DNA from: Ophiura sarsii
Lineage: Eukaryota; Echinodermata; Ophiuroidea; Amphilepidida; Ophiuridae
DNA: 64,000 bases
Direction of reading: 5' to 3'
NCBI GenBank assembly: GCA_035610835.1
Contig: CM069459.1
Coordinates: forward strand, 61,288,923 to 61,352,922
Shown: positions 1 to 11,545 of the stretch, piece by piece
How the letters are laid out: each line of letters starts with the position of its first letter
Position numbering within the stretch: the stretch's first letter is position 1
Notes under the pieces: generated by a model
Told to the model about the DNA's origin: nothing
Seen by the model: only the letters and a program-made list of their open reading frames with translations
Databases searched by the model: none
Translations under genes and position numbers: made by a program

Positions 1-220
1 AGTTTTACTATATACAAAACAGATTTTTGAGAAACCTTTCCCAATTTACAAGGTCTATCTCAAGGATTACTGAACCAATACTAGGCATGTTTATACTTAT
101 GTCAATGCATTTCTCATGGTGATTCCAATTATAGTTATGACATTTATCAATTTTGATATTTTTGACACATTTTGTGAAATTTTGGAATGTCGTCTGCCGC
201 CACCTGCCGCGTGGAAAGTG
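1..220 (+). mobile_element. TTAA-flanked MITE, family A, copy 1 (left end outside window)
   Basis: This is the right part of a roughly 240-bp non-autonomous DNA element. It ends in the inverse of CACTTTCCACGCGGC and is followed directly by TTAA at 221-224. The body matches the copy at 17142-17379 nearly throughout, in the same orientation. Five other copies lie in the window. A TTAA target duplication is the hallmark of piggyBac-type transposition; no transposase is encoded. The left terminus is cut by the window edge. Confidence 0.75.
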
Positions 221-224
221 TTAA

Positions 225-1403
225 ACACACTACGGTGACTAGTGCATAGTATCTACATACAGTCTCTTATCCTGTCTGCCTGCCGAACTGTGTGCTCTAT
301 TTCAACATGTCTCGACACGACATGATGTGCTTCATGTGTCGTGTATGCAGTAGAAGCATGGAACAAAAATAATACATGTGCTAGTGTATGGAGAAGGCGT
401 GCAAGTGCATGTTCAATATAGAACATTACTATCGCCAGACAATGAGAATGTAAAACTAATATCTAAAATGGATATACATACAAACCAAATAGACGTTGTG
501 TACCTTAATGTCAAAGTGTGCAAGCTAAATCCAATATGGAATGTAAACATACATATATTTTATATAAATATATACGGAAATACGAAATATGCATGTGCTT
601 TAATTGGCAATGTGCTCATTAGATTAATAAGTATGGGTTTAATTATTTTCCCAGTCTTTTATAAGAATATTCAAATGTATCTACACAATAAGGGAGACAT
701 CGAAAAGGGCGACCTCTATGTGTTCCCTCATTTCTGGATAAACTGTGCTGGGGACGCAATATTTTTGATAAAAACGCAGTAAATTGTAAACTGGACTCTT
801 TATTGCGTCCATCTAGACGCAATAATTTTTAATCGTGTGTCAAGGTAATTTTGCATGTGTAAGCTTACAAATATCAGTTTTCGTGACAATCCGAATCAAA
901 GTATACTTATTAATAATATATTAAATATTCTCGGTCTTCCTTGTAGAACTCTCGACCATCGTCCATGTTTTCGTCCCATCTTTACACATGTTTTCGTCGT
1001 GTCCGTAGTCGTGGTTGAATGCATACAACCACATAGTCCCCGTTTAACCACTCCGTATCCGATTCCGAAGTCACAACTCACAATTCGCAAATTACATTTT
1101 TGACTTGGACCCCATAATTTCTTCTCGGACCCCATAATTTTGAGAATTGGTAAATTATGGGGTCCAGTGGACCCCATAAGTGGACCCCATAATATTTGTA
1201 CCTAACGAGAAGCCTGGACGGATGTATAGGGTACGTTATTCCAAAGCAAATCAAACAAAGGTACTGTTAGATGTAACTACTATACATTCTATATAATGTA
1301 AAACATGTGAGCAGTACCCATGGTACATACCGTTATATCTCAATCTAAATAACGTGATTGGATTTGCCATTACCAATTGCGACCTATGGCCAACTACTAC
1401 CAG
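225..1403. other. Non-coding stretch, nothing recognised except a small hairpin cluster
   Basis: A 134-codon open frame at 378-782 has no signal peptide, domain or conserved pattern that I recognise and looks like chance in AT-rich DNA. The only structure I see is the hairpin cluster at 1107-1193. Confidence 0.5.
1107..1193. repeat. Cluster of GGACCCCATAA words, four direct and one inverted
   Basis: The word GGACCCCATAA occurs at about 1107, 1127, 1169 and 1182, and its reverse complement at 1154-1165. Transcribed from either strand, this can form alternative hairpins. No function is known to me. Confidence 0.6.
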
Positions 1404-1407
1404 TTAA

Positions 1408-1819
1408 AGGGCATGAAGAGATGTGTTGGAGGCTGCGCCCCTCAATTATGATACAAACTGGGATTTGTATATTTGTACAATTGTATTACATGTATGAACT
1501 TACACCTATAAGGATTAAGAAAAATCAGCCCTCTTTGTTCAACAACACCTCGATTCAAAAATGCTGGCTGAGCCGTAACCAGCATTTTACATCAAACCGT
1601 GTCCCCCTGCAGCACGCGTGATAAATAACGCGAATCGTATATACATAGAGGGCGTTTTTAAGAAACTGCTCAATAAATAGCGATGGTATTGTTTTAATCA
1701 AGTTTCGCTGTGTTTTTGTGAGTAAAAACAACAATAATGGTAATGTTTAATGTTCATCTTGAATTCAGAAGTAAATTAATTTAAGTTTAAAAAAATCTTC
1801 AACACTACTTCGTGTCCCT
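1408..1819 (-). mobile_element. TTAA-flanked MITE, family B, copy 1
   Basis: TTAA at 1404-1407 and 1820-1823 bounds a 412-bp element with short imperfect termini (AGGGCA at the left, inverse of AGGGACA at the right). The interior matches the element at 52747-53097 in inverse orientation, for example around the word CAGCCCTCTTTGT, which identifies a dispersed family. It contains no coding capacity; the 87-codon frame across it is incidental. Confidence 0.75.
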
Positions 1820-1823
1820 TTAA

Positions 1824-4420
1824 TTAAGTAAGGTTAGTAAAGGCCAATGTGTATTTTACCGTTTGCCCTAATGATTTTCCGCCTGTCCTAAACAATCAAA
1901 TTCAATCGTGAAGAACCTGGATATTTTTGAAAGATTGTTCAACCTGACATTCTAACCTGTTTACCGACCTACATAATTTGCAACCAACATCTACGACGGA
2001 AAATCCGTAATGATTTGCGCTATGTCCCTAATTTAAACACTGTTGACCTTTTTAAAGCGTTAACAATTTCAATACAGGACGTAAACTAAACTGCGCTGCG
2101 GATTTCCACATACGGCTGATACACTGTAAGCAGGCTATACGTATACAATGTACATACATCCGTGAATGACAGTGGCTTTCTGGAAGGAGATTCTCCGCAT
2201 TAAAATCGTGGGAATGCTAATGTGCTCAATAGACGTTGATGGCAGTCTTTGTCATTACCGCGGTCTCAGGATATGTTTGACAGAGGCAGCAGGACGTAAT
2301 CAAACGCATGACACATGCGTTGTATGTTTCACTTGTTATAATTTCGGGTATAGGTTGAATTCATAAATGAATGTCATGCAATCATTTAGAAATGTAAGCA
2401 TTATGTATATTTTTCCCATATCGCCATACAACAACTGTGCCCGTCTTCATCAAACACACTGCATCAAACCCAAGGCATTCAAAATTCGCATTGTTTATTC
2501 TTCGCTCAGTTTAAGTTGTAGTGTGTGTGTGTTTTCCAATTCAACCGCCCTCTATCGACATTTGATTTTTGATAATGCTGTGTTGTATAACTCATCTACA
2601 ATCCAGGCTGAGTGTGAAATACATTTTACCTCATCTTGATTGGACACAATATTTCAATATCAACGTGCCAACAACAAACATAGGTTAAGTACGGTTTAAT
2701 TTACTTGATTTGAAAGTCCATATTTTCAATGAAGTGTAATTATCACGTGATCACGTATGTGAACTGAGCTGCTTCAACTACTGTTTATGGGAAAGGTTCT
2801 AATCGTTGTTCAATATAAATCCTTCTTTTATTCCAATGAGCGTTTGATAAGTTCACTAATATATGGGGTATAAGTCCGTTTACAGCACGGTATGTTAGAA
2901 GCATCCGCTTGTATTGAATTTGGAAGTAACAGGAAGCCTGTGTAGGTCAAATAAAACAGATGAGATGTGATCAGAAGGCTTTGTACTAGTGTAATAATGT
3001 GCCGGTTTTATTTTCATAATTATGTTTTGTATGTTGACATGTTACACATTTGTATCAGTGTAATGCACAAGAAATCTGATGCTTACAATGTAATGTGTCT
3101 TCAATTTGTTAGCAATATAAATGCTTTCATTAATGAATGCATAATTACAGTTTCAGAAAACGCTATAGAGAGGCATTGTTTCATTGAAAGTTAATCCTCA
3201 CAGGGAGTGCCGTGCTTGGGAAATGTACGCTGTAAGCACACACTGCATCCTATCACGCACGCGTTGTGAAATCGCATAGATATATGAATCAGCACTGCCA
3301 CACATTATATGCACGTATTACTACTCTTTATAATTGCCATAACACTGTCGAAGTATCAAATGGGCTCGTATGATTCACAGGGATACGTGTAGAATATTCA
3401 ATTTATAGTATCAATAATAACAATACCTATTTATCGAGTTCGTAAAAAATACTACACGGCTACGATATTTAAATCGCTCAACAGTAAACAGAATGTGTAC
3501 CATAAAGGACCTATAACGTGTAACTCCTAACCACTGCACCCTTCCCTATATTATACCACTCTAATAACCAACTATTCAGGGTACATATTAGAAGAATGTA
3601 GTACCAAAGGTTTGACCAATCAGCGGATACACTGACAGGACCATATAATGGTGGCATTGGTGGCATGAACAATACGTTACACTGTAAGATTGGTATGAGA
3701 TTCATAGAATTTGAACAACTTACTACACTTTTTGTCATAGAGTGCAGTTGCATATAACTGGCTTAAAAAAAGCTTTTTATACTCACTAAATGATTGTATT
3801 TACGCTTCGTCTTTTTTCATCACGTAAAAGCCCTGTTAACGCAATGCCACCTACACGTTTGATATAACTCAATGACTTTTATGAATAACTTGAGAGCATT
3901 AAGTGTACATAATTGGTTCTAACGAGTTCGCATAGAGTGAAATTGGTTTTAAGGTAGTGGATTTGGTTTTAAATAGCATTTTCGTTTTATAACTATTTAT
4001 TTAGCAGATAAAATAAAAGGTTAATACACCTGATGGCAGAATTGTACAAGCTTTTCAATCTGATTAAAGAATTGAACTTGAAAAATATCAAGAAAGCTTT
4101 TAATATGATCTCGGTCGCCTCGATGTAAAACCTTTTTTACCAATATACAAACTACCAATACACTAATTCCCTGCAGCTCTATTAGGGGTGTGTATGTTGG
4201 TGTAGACACCTGATAACCTAATCACGTCAAGTGACGTCTTAGAATATTCCAAAATATATGCAATATCTATCCATCAATAGGAGCACACAATCTATACCGT
4301 GTTGACGTCACATTCGATCAGGTACATATCATGCAGGGAATATCTTAATGGGGCCACCACAATCAAGAATTGAACACAGGACGTAATGAGGAGGGTGTAT
4401 ACTATTCTCCACATCCACAA
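1824..4420. other. Intergenic, no gene recognised
   Basis: Only short open frames (under 91 codons) with no domain pattern. No tRNA, rRNA or clear transposon termini were seen. Confidence 0.5.
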
Positions 4421-4675
4421 ACTTAGATTGTTTTCTACGCCAACCACTTCTACACATCCATCAACTCTGCAAAATAGCAGACAATGGAACAACAATAACA
4501 AAGTATTTCAATCATGATCGTGTGGTTCTTCGAAGGTGTTTTTTTACCAATTTAGATTATTTTCTACAACATCCACTTGACTCTGCAAATAGCTGAAAAA
4601 TGAAATAACATTGAAATTAATTTCAAACATGATTGTGTGATTCTTCGAAGTTTTTTGACCAACTTAGTTTGTTCC
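4421..4675. repeat. Direct tandem duplication, about 128-bp unit
   Basis: The segment starting CTTAGATTGTTTTCTAC at 4421 is repeated from about 4550 with moderate divergence, each copy ending in a TTCTTCGAAG block. A third start (CTTAGTTTG) follows at about 4673. It does not encode a repeated protein. Confidence 0.6.
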
Positions 4676-5563
4676 TGTTATGTGTTTGCTTTGTTTGTCT
4701 CAGGCAAGTTATGTAAGTTGTTTATTTCTAGATGGGGCTATTGTCTGGTACATCATTATTTCCGCCCAATAATGGAGAGACAATCAAACCGGGTCAGAGG
4801 TTCTCCTATATTCTAACGGCTAAACGGTACTCCAATTACAAAAAGGTTACAAATCGTGTATTCAATTACCAAATTAAGGATTTGCTCTTTGTTGGTTTAG
4901 GATTCCTTTAGATATTTGTGATGTTGACTGGATCGTTTAGCCGATGGTATAGTTTTCAACGTGACCGTGACAGAGTTGCAGCCGTTTTACCAGCTGACAT
5001 GGTGTGATATTTATGCATTATTTATCGAAAACAGGTGCTGCATTGACACTACGGAAACTAGAATAGAAATATATCCACGGACATTGCAAATATGATAAAT
5101 AGAATTAGAAAAGACTAGCAGATTGTTATCAAGGGACGCTATTTATCATAGAAATCGACATATTTATGAGATACAGCCATACAAATCACATCATTACTGT
5201 CGGTTTGTGATGAAATATTAATGCATCACCTGAAAGGCGAACGTGCTATGCACACAACGTATGTCTATAAAATGATTACTTATTTGTCCGTTCAAGGGGT
5301 TCTGAGTTAAAGTTGAAAAGTTTGGTATAAGTATCTTGCCATAATTACTGTTAAAAGCAATACTATGTGAATTTTCAAATGTTTACACATTTTTTGTTGT
5401 TGTCTATCTTATCCGAAAAGAATTTCCTAGACTCATAATTCGACTGTGGATGTATTTCCTTAAAACAACAACAACATAACTTTAATAAATCATTATGGAA
5501 ATCTGCTTCCAATTTAAGGAATATTTTAAAATACTTGTCTCGATTTTCTTCACCAAGCGTTCT
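4676..5563. other. Intergenic, no gene recognised
   Basis: AT-rich sequence without recognisable coding or RNA features. Confidence 0.45.
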
Positions 5564-5571
5564 GTAATATT

Positions 5572-6014
5572 CAGGGATGGAACTTCAGATTTTTTTCAAC
5601 TAGCCAGTCGGGCAGGTAACTCACAGAATCTACCTGCCCGACAAAAATTCTACCAGCCCAAGGTTTTTTCATAACAATTTGCAGCAAACAATGCAAGACT
5701 ACAGCTTTTACACTACATTTACATGTTTTTGTCTTTATTGTACGATGTTCCACTGTAAACCTAGCCCGTAACAGCTCCTCGTATTCATCATGTTGATCAA
5801 TCCAATACTCTCTTTAATCTCCTATCAACCTGATCTCCTCTATCATCATGACACACGATCATCTGATGATGAAATTACCCTGAACTTACTGTTACTTACA
5901 CTTTGAGCTTCAAAAATGTTACCCGCCAGTCGGACGGGTACCTTTTAATCTTCACCCGCCAGACACGAAAGTTACCCGCTATGGGCGGGCGGGCGGGTCT
6001 TATTTCCATCCCTG
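5572..6014. mobile_element. Non-autonomous hAT transposon with 8-bp target duplication
   Basis: A 443-bp element starts CAGGGATGGAA and ends with its exact inverse. It is flanked by a perfect 8-bp duplication GTAATATT (5564-5571 and 6015-6022). CAGGG termini with an 8-bp duplication define the hAT superfamily. Near both ends are GC-rich blocks with cggcgGGTAA / TACCTGCCCG-type words that can pair with each other. There is no transposase. Confidence 0.9.
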
Positions 6015-6022
6015 GTAATATT

Positions 6023-9000
6023 GTGTCCACTTGTGTACAGTTGCGATCGTAGCCGAAAGCACTAAAATGGCGCTAACACGGTGTCAATCCATGATATTCT
6101 ATCATTTACGAACGGAAAAAGTTACAAGAATAAACTGTTGATTTAACATATTTCCACATTTGATTTTGAAGTAATTAGGAAACGTATTGCTTTGTAACTT
6201 AGACGATAATTATGTTTCGTGTTTATAAAAGTGATTAACAAAAACAAATGTATTAAGAGGAATAATCAACTGTAGAAGGTCGTGTTCCATGAAAAAGCTT
6301 TCTCAAGATTCGGCTAATTTGGGGTAGAAACCATCTGTAAGATGTGGACGAGGTTTTTCTGTCGAATAGGATTGTAACAATTTGGGGAAAAGAAGTGGAC
6401 GTATTGATTTGCTTTCCAATACATGTTTCTTTTAACTTTCTATTCTTTCAATTCTCGACCGGGTCCCAAGATATCGTTTTGTAACCAAGCCTGGTAGTAC
6501 AGCATCATAGCTGTTCACTACAGGTCCAAGTTATTTGCTTAATTGCATTAAAACAGGTACATATTACCGAGATACGATACATGAATAAGGCATCGCACAC
6601 TTTTGGAACACCCTGTAGACGTACCGAGCATGCAGTATGGTGGATCTGTACGGTCATGATGTAGTGCCTTCAATCACTACTCATGTTACTGGTAACTGAT
6701 GTCGTATGTACACACCGAGGAATGGATGTTGCTGACATATTGACAACTGAAGTATAATTGATTGGATCTGTACTCTGAAATGTTCATCTCACAATGAAAC
6801 ACTTAAGTTGTTATAAACATAATGTTTCAGAATTCAGGTAGTGTATTTGTGGTATAAATATGACTCACTAACGTATAGCTAACCACTTCTAGCACTTCTT
6901 CGTATATTGTCATTACATTTTTGATATGTCACACATAATTTCAATTTTGTTCAAATTAACAGGTGAACATTAATTACAACAATGATAAGACATTTTAAGA
7001 TTTAGAAATGACCGTGATGGTGCTTCGAATTCATTTATTCATTCATTCTAAAAGATGTGTACAGCGTGTTAGAAATAAACCTGTAATTTGTGATAAGTTC
7101 AAATTTCACTTTTGCACAACATACATATATTGTGATCAATATATATATTGTGATCATGTTTACACATTCGGGAACATTATAATCTCCTCTTATTATTATA
7201 TATAATGTAATAACAAAATATGAGGCAGTGGGTTTCTAATTACGCGTGATCAAAGAGAGTTTCTAACCGATTTGTACATCCCTGTTTACCACGTGATATC
7301 ACACCACCATAATGTTGGTTCGCTTGTCCCTTAATAAATGTTTAAGTTGTAATACTTGTTTATGAAACCGGAAATATTTATTTAGTAAAATAATGCGCAT
7401 GTTTCGAGCTCTTAAACAAAAAGGACATACATCGTTGAATGATTTAGGGAACAAGTTTGTTTTAAATTGAACCGGTGTTTATTTACTCTTTTCAATAAAC
7501 CTTGATTTTAGAAATTGTAATGAACTTTAAATGAATGTTTTCATATCGTTATAAATGATGCAATCGTATGCGAAGAATGAGTTGAGACTGTATCAAATTG
7601 ATATGTGAGGTAGTGCAACAACACGGCCATTTTCCGTGAATCGGATGATCTGATTTTTGATGTACTTGGCTTTGATCACACGTGATTTTTAAAGCTACTT
7701 AAAAATCTTGATTATTTCTTCGCAAGTAAATTGTATAGGTCCCAAGGTTTATAGATTGTATAAACATGTTAGAAATCCATGGTGTTAAAATAACACTAGA
7801 GTTCCGTCAAAAGTATTTGTTGTTTTGAATCACGAGTCTAGTGGCTGCGCAGCAGCACTGTCATTTGAATCGATTGAAATAGTTTTCGACCTATCTCTCT
7901 ATCTTGAAATATGGAGAATTTAAGGTTTCCAAAATGTATAAACATTGTCAAAATTTGCCTGTTTTCTGCGACACGTTGTATGTGCACGTTAGGGTGCAAA
8001 GAGCATGTGCGAATCCAAGACAGATGGAACATCCAGACCATTGGAATTACAAATGTCATCGCAACATCCTCTGCTCACATATCGAGCATTCCATATAGCC
8101 CATAAGCCCTTCTTTGATCACTTTTTTTTTGATATCAGAGGAATCCCCATATTTTTCTCATTATGTCTGTAAAATCTTAGGGGCCAGAAATGTTTCATTT
8201 ATAAATTATAGGCTAAAATGTGGTGAATTACTGCCAAAGGTGATTAACCACCCGCCAATTTGTGTAATGTGTACTACTCAATGGGCAAATATATTGTGAC
8301 CTTGTGCTTCTAAAATAAGAACCATTGGAGTTATGCAACTCAACCTTTAGCATGCGACAATTTAAAGGATGACCTTTTATGTAAAATAGAAAACATCAAG
8401 TTGAAAATCGGGCCAGCAATCAGAACATTCTACCTTTAAGGGGAAGCCGAACAGTTGACCGTGCAGGAGGTTTCATATGCATATACTGTTCATGCTCCCT
8501 GGGTGTCAGTGACCGCAAAACATCATTGGTCAAGGACTGTCTGATTCAATAGATAATAAATACTTGTCCAGGGTTACAAAAATGAAATAGTCTTTATCAT
8601 GATTACCCTTACACTAACTGATAAGACAAAACACTGGCGGACTCTACTAAATAAATACACTTGTGCAATCGATACATTTCGTACAGATTACTCTGTTTCA
8701 AATAACATTGTATGAAAGTAATCTTAATTTACACCATACACAATGCTATTCCAAACAGTACTTTTCGCCGTCATAAACAGTACACACAGAAAGACATGGT
8801 ATTGATGGTCAATCATTTTTAATATATTCGATTGATGCCGAACAACTGTCCGAACTCAAATTAGCAATAATGTACTAATAATAGAATTGTGTCAGCATAA
8901 AATCAAGTGTTTAAATCCCCTTGCTCTCATAAGTGGCATTGTGGGGTCTTGTAGCACACCTAGCTCATTTTTACACCCATTCTGCAAATGTTTGTGGTTC

Positions 9001-9370
9001 CGAAATTAGTTTCAAAACATTTTCAATCCACTTGTATGCAAACACAGTACAATATAATAAGGTTCTCACGATACGGCGTGTTACGTTATATTTCAAAACG
9101 ATTACATCTACATACGCAAGCGTATGTTAACTTTTTTGTGTTCAATATACACGTGCACTGCCCTGTACGTCGTCCATTACGCGACCTCTTTATTCATGCT
9201 TATTTTTATTGACGGAACAAAATATTGATTGAAGGTTGATGGTGAACTAGGTAGCCTTATTCACCACCAACTACTCCGCACCGTATTTAGAACAATAGGA
9301 GTCCACTTCCTGGAACGATTTCATTAATAAATTCTGCCTCTGGCAGCATTCACAAAGTTACATATTAGTG
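6023..9370. other. Intergenic, no gene recognised
   Basis: Short overlapping frames around 7838-8299 are on both strands and look like chance. A lone mariner-like terminus (GGAACACCCTGTA) occurs near 6605 without a partner. Confidence 0.45.
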
Positions 9371-9382
9371 ATATCTATATGT

Positions 9383-9388
9383 TTTATT
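9383..9388 (-). promoter_or_regulatory. Candidate polyadenylation signal AATAAA for receptor 1
   Basis: TTTATT on the plus strand gives AATAAA on the minus strand, about 110 bp past the stop codon of the gene ending at 9496. It is placed by position only. Confidence 0.35.
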
Positions 9389-9495
9389 GAGCTGGTGATT
9401 GCACAAATGCCATGTGGAAATAAAACAAAGTGTCAAAATACTGTGTGTCAATCATGTCAACACCTGAAATGGCGTTTGGAGAAGAAAAACAACTA

Positions 9496-10650
9496 TCATG
9501 GCGTTTGGTGACATGTCTGTTGTTTCATGAGCGTCATATACAATTGTTTGTCTCTCACTTTCCCGCCAACATCCACATACACTTGTTCATGCGGCTGTCT
9601 CACAGACTCATAGTCTGCCTTATTTCCATTTGATAAATTAAAATATTTGACAAATAATCCCACTCCTATGATGAAAAACAGTATGGCAATAACACCAGCC
9701 ACCACAGTTGTGATCACCCAGAATAACACAGGGGAGTCGAACTGGGAACACACTTCACCACAGTCTACAACACTGCGTGGTTTTGTTGTAGTCAGTGAAT
9801 CTACGTCCTGAGACACACCATCAGGCCTGTGGTACGAATCGATGGTAGGGATACGTGGTGACTTACTGTTGATAGGTCCGATACTTATCCCGTTAGAGTG
9901 TGATATGACTTTTAGAGGACCAACATGGCACGATCGCACCTGGCCTGGAAAAGCTGAGCTCGTAATCTGGCAGATAAACACAGCATCGTTATCAGACATC
10001 GACGGTACGATTGTTAGAATTGAATCCATCCGTGAATTCCTATCAATAGTCCTGACATTCCGCTTGTCAACGGTACTTCCAGCGCGTACCCAACCCACTG
10101 ATACGGTTGGGTAAGCTTTAGCAGTGCTGCAGTTAAAGGACACGGATCGCCCTTCGTACACAGCAGCAGCATCCGAAGGTGTACACAGAGGGTCTGGTTC
10201 AGATGGGAAGTATTGCACGTGAAGAACATCGGACGCCATATCCACGAGAGTGCTTTCCGCTTCAGATTTTGTCACTATTTTACACGAGTATTTCCCTTCA
10301 TCTTCACGCGATACTTGCATTATCGATAGAAAGTATATGACGGAGCCATCTTTCATTTGTCTCACTGCAAGGAATACCCTCTCACTGGTTGCAGTCAGGA
10401 CCTCCTTATCAAAGGTCAACCGTTGTGTGAAACCTCGTGAGGTATTCTGGATGGTCACCTCATGACGTGTGCTTTGTAGATCCCATACACGACAGCTAAG
10501 AGAGTATATGCCCCCATCAGGTACTGGGTTAATTGGAGAGCTTACTTCTACCCTTGTCCCAGCTGTAGCCAATGTTGCTAGGTATACCAGTGTCCAGGTT
10601 GTACATGAAAGTATATGGTACAGGGATAAAACCGTCCTTGTAGCAAACAT
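9496..10650 (-). CDS. Two-Ig-domain type I membrane receptor with ITAM-like tail (receptor 1)
   Basis: This single-exon frame codes for 384 residues from the start I prefer. The frame stays open upstream to an ATG at 10797, but the ATG at 10650 has A at -3 and places a hydrophobic signal peptide (about 1-31) at the same distance from the mature start as in the two paralogues. Ig domain 1 has C53 and C123, the latter in a DEGKYSC context. Ig domain 2 has C174, W187 and C227, plus an outer pair C156/C241. C297 and C301 form a juxtamembrane Cys-x3-Cys. One membrane helix lies at about 310-334. The tail carries Y347 (YESV), Y358 (YVDV, E at -3) and Y371 (YMTL), with nine residues between the last two motifs. 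Known ITAMs recruit SH2 kinases of the Syk type after phosphorylation. The activating role is inferred, the ligand is unknown, and YVDV makes this the least canonical of the three. Confidence 0.85.
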   Translation of the reverse strand: MFATRTVLSLYHILSCTTWTLVYLATLATAGTRVEVSSPINPVPDGGIYSLSCRVWDLQSTRHEVTIQNTSRGFTQRLTFDKEVLTATSERVFLAVRQMKDGSVIYFLSIMQVSREDEGKYSCKIVTKSEAESTLVDMASDVLHVQYFPSEPDPLCTPSDAAAVYEGRSVSFNCSTAKAYPTVSVGWVRAGSTVDKRNVRTIDRNSRMDSILTIVPSMSDNDAVFICQITSSAFPGQVRSCHVGPLKVISHSNGISIGPINSKSPRIPTIDSYHRPDGVSQDVDSLTTTKPRSVVDCGEVCSQFDSPVLFWVITTVVAGVIAILFFIIGVGLFVKYFNLSNGNKADYESVRQPHEQVYVDVGGKVRDKQLYMTLMKQQTCHQTP

Positions 10651-10689
10651 TATATGAGTTAAAGATGAAGCGGTCCGTGCAGCAAACAT
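10612..10689 (-). repeat. 39-bp direct duplication at the start of receptor 1
   Basis: Codons 10651-10689 and 10612-10650 are diverged tandem copies, coding MFAARTASSLTHI and MFATRTVLSLYHI with the adjoining codons. The duplication creates two in-frame ATGs 13 codons apart (10689 and 10650) ahead of the signal peptide core. Confidence 0.65.
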
Positions 10690-10797
10690 TGCAATTCCTT
10701 GTTTTAAAACTTGTGTAACATCACAGCGTATAAGAACGGAATCATCATACAAACGTTCTTGTCGTTGACAGATACTTAAATGGAAATTCTTTATCAA

Positions 10798-11545
10798 CTC
10801 TATACAATCTTACATGCAGATCTTTTCATCACCGCGATGGTTGTGTGCCATAATAATGCCAAAAAGCGGCGAAGTGATAGAATCTCTCAAAATGCATTAG
10901 CAAATTCACCCTGAAAAAGAGAGTGTCTGTATTGATAAACATCAACAATGTACCCTCACGGTTGGCTGCTGGAGAGGAGACAAAACGTATTTGTAAAAGT
11001 AATAACGTAAATGGGCAACGATGTGTTGCGCGTGGCCACTTATTATGCCCGAGAGCCTCGTAGCGCGGTACAAAATCAATCAAACACTTTACTGCTTTTG
11101 AATCACTAATTGGGTTGCCAGTGCAAATAACACATTTCCCGCTACAACCAATTGTGCGCCTTGCTCTTTTTCAGGTGAATGCCCGGGCGCGGATTGGCCA
11201 AACCAGAAAAGTGCTATGTTTATAAAAACTATACATTATCAATTGTAGAAAGAGATATATTTTTCAAGGAACTCTAGCAAGATATTTACTAATTTTGCAA
11301 TATAATATGTGTATACCCAACAACAATTTACAGCAGTCCGGGTGCGTTCATTTGGCTCCTGGGTAATACATATTTTCAATTACAAGCATTAGTACACCCC
11401 AGCCAGTACAGACTTAACTGCCAGAAGAATCACCCAATGCCTTAATAAAACTGCAAATTAATGAGCAACACAAAACCTTTACTATGCTATATTTTACATA
11501 ACTATTAAAGCTAATAGATTCTGAAGATTAACTGTTAATATTTTC
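10798..11545. other. Upstream region of receptor 1, no gene recognised
   Basis: An 84-codon minus-strand frame (10829-11083) has no recognisable domain. A CCAAT-like ATTGGCC near 11193 and TTTATAAAA near 11219 could form a core promoter, but the palindromic TATA does not fix direction. Confidence 0.35.

Noticed and set aside
378..782. 134-codon open frame
   Set aside because: Composition typical of translated AT-rich DNA (many I, N, Y, K) and no recognisable motif.
6594..6615. Complete mariner element near GGAACACCCTGTA
   Set aside because: No matching opposite terminus was found upstream within a reasonable distance.
9842..10657. Plus-strand frames opposite receptor 1
   Set aside because: Antisense shadows of the Ig gene, without own domain pattern; the same applies to the frames opposite receptors 2 and 3.
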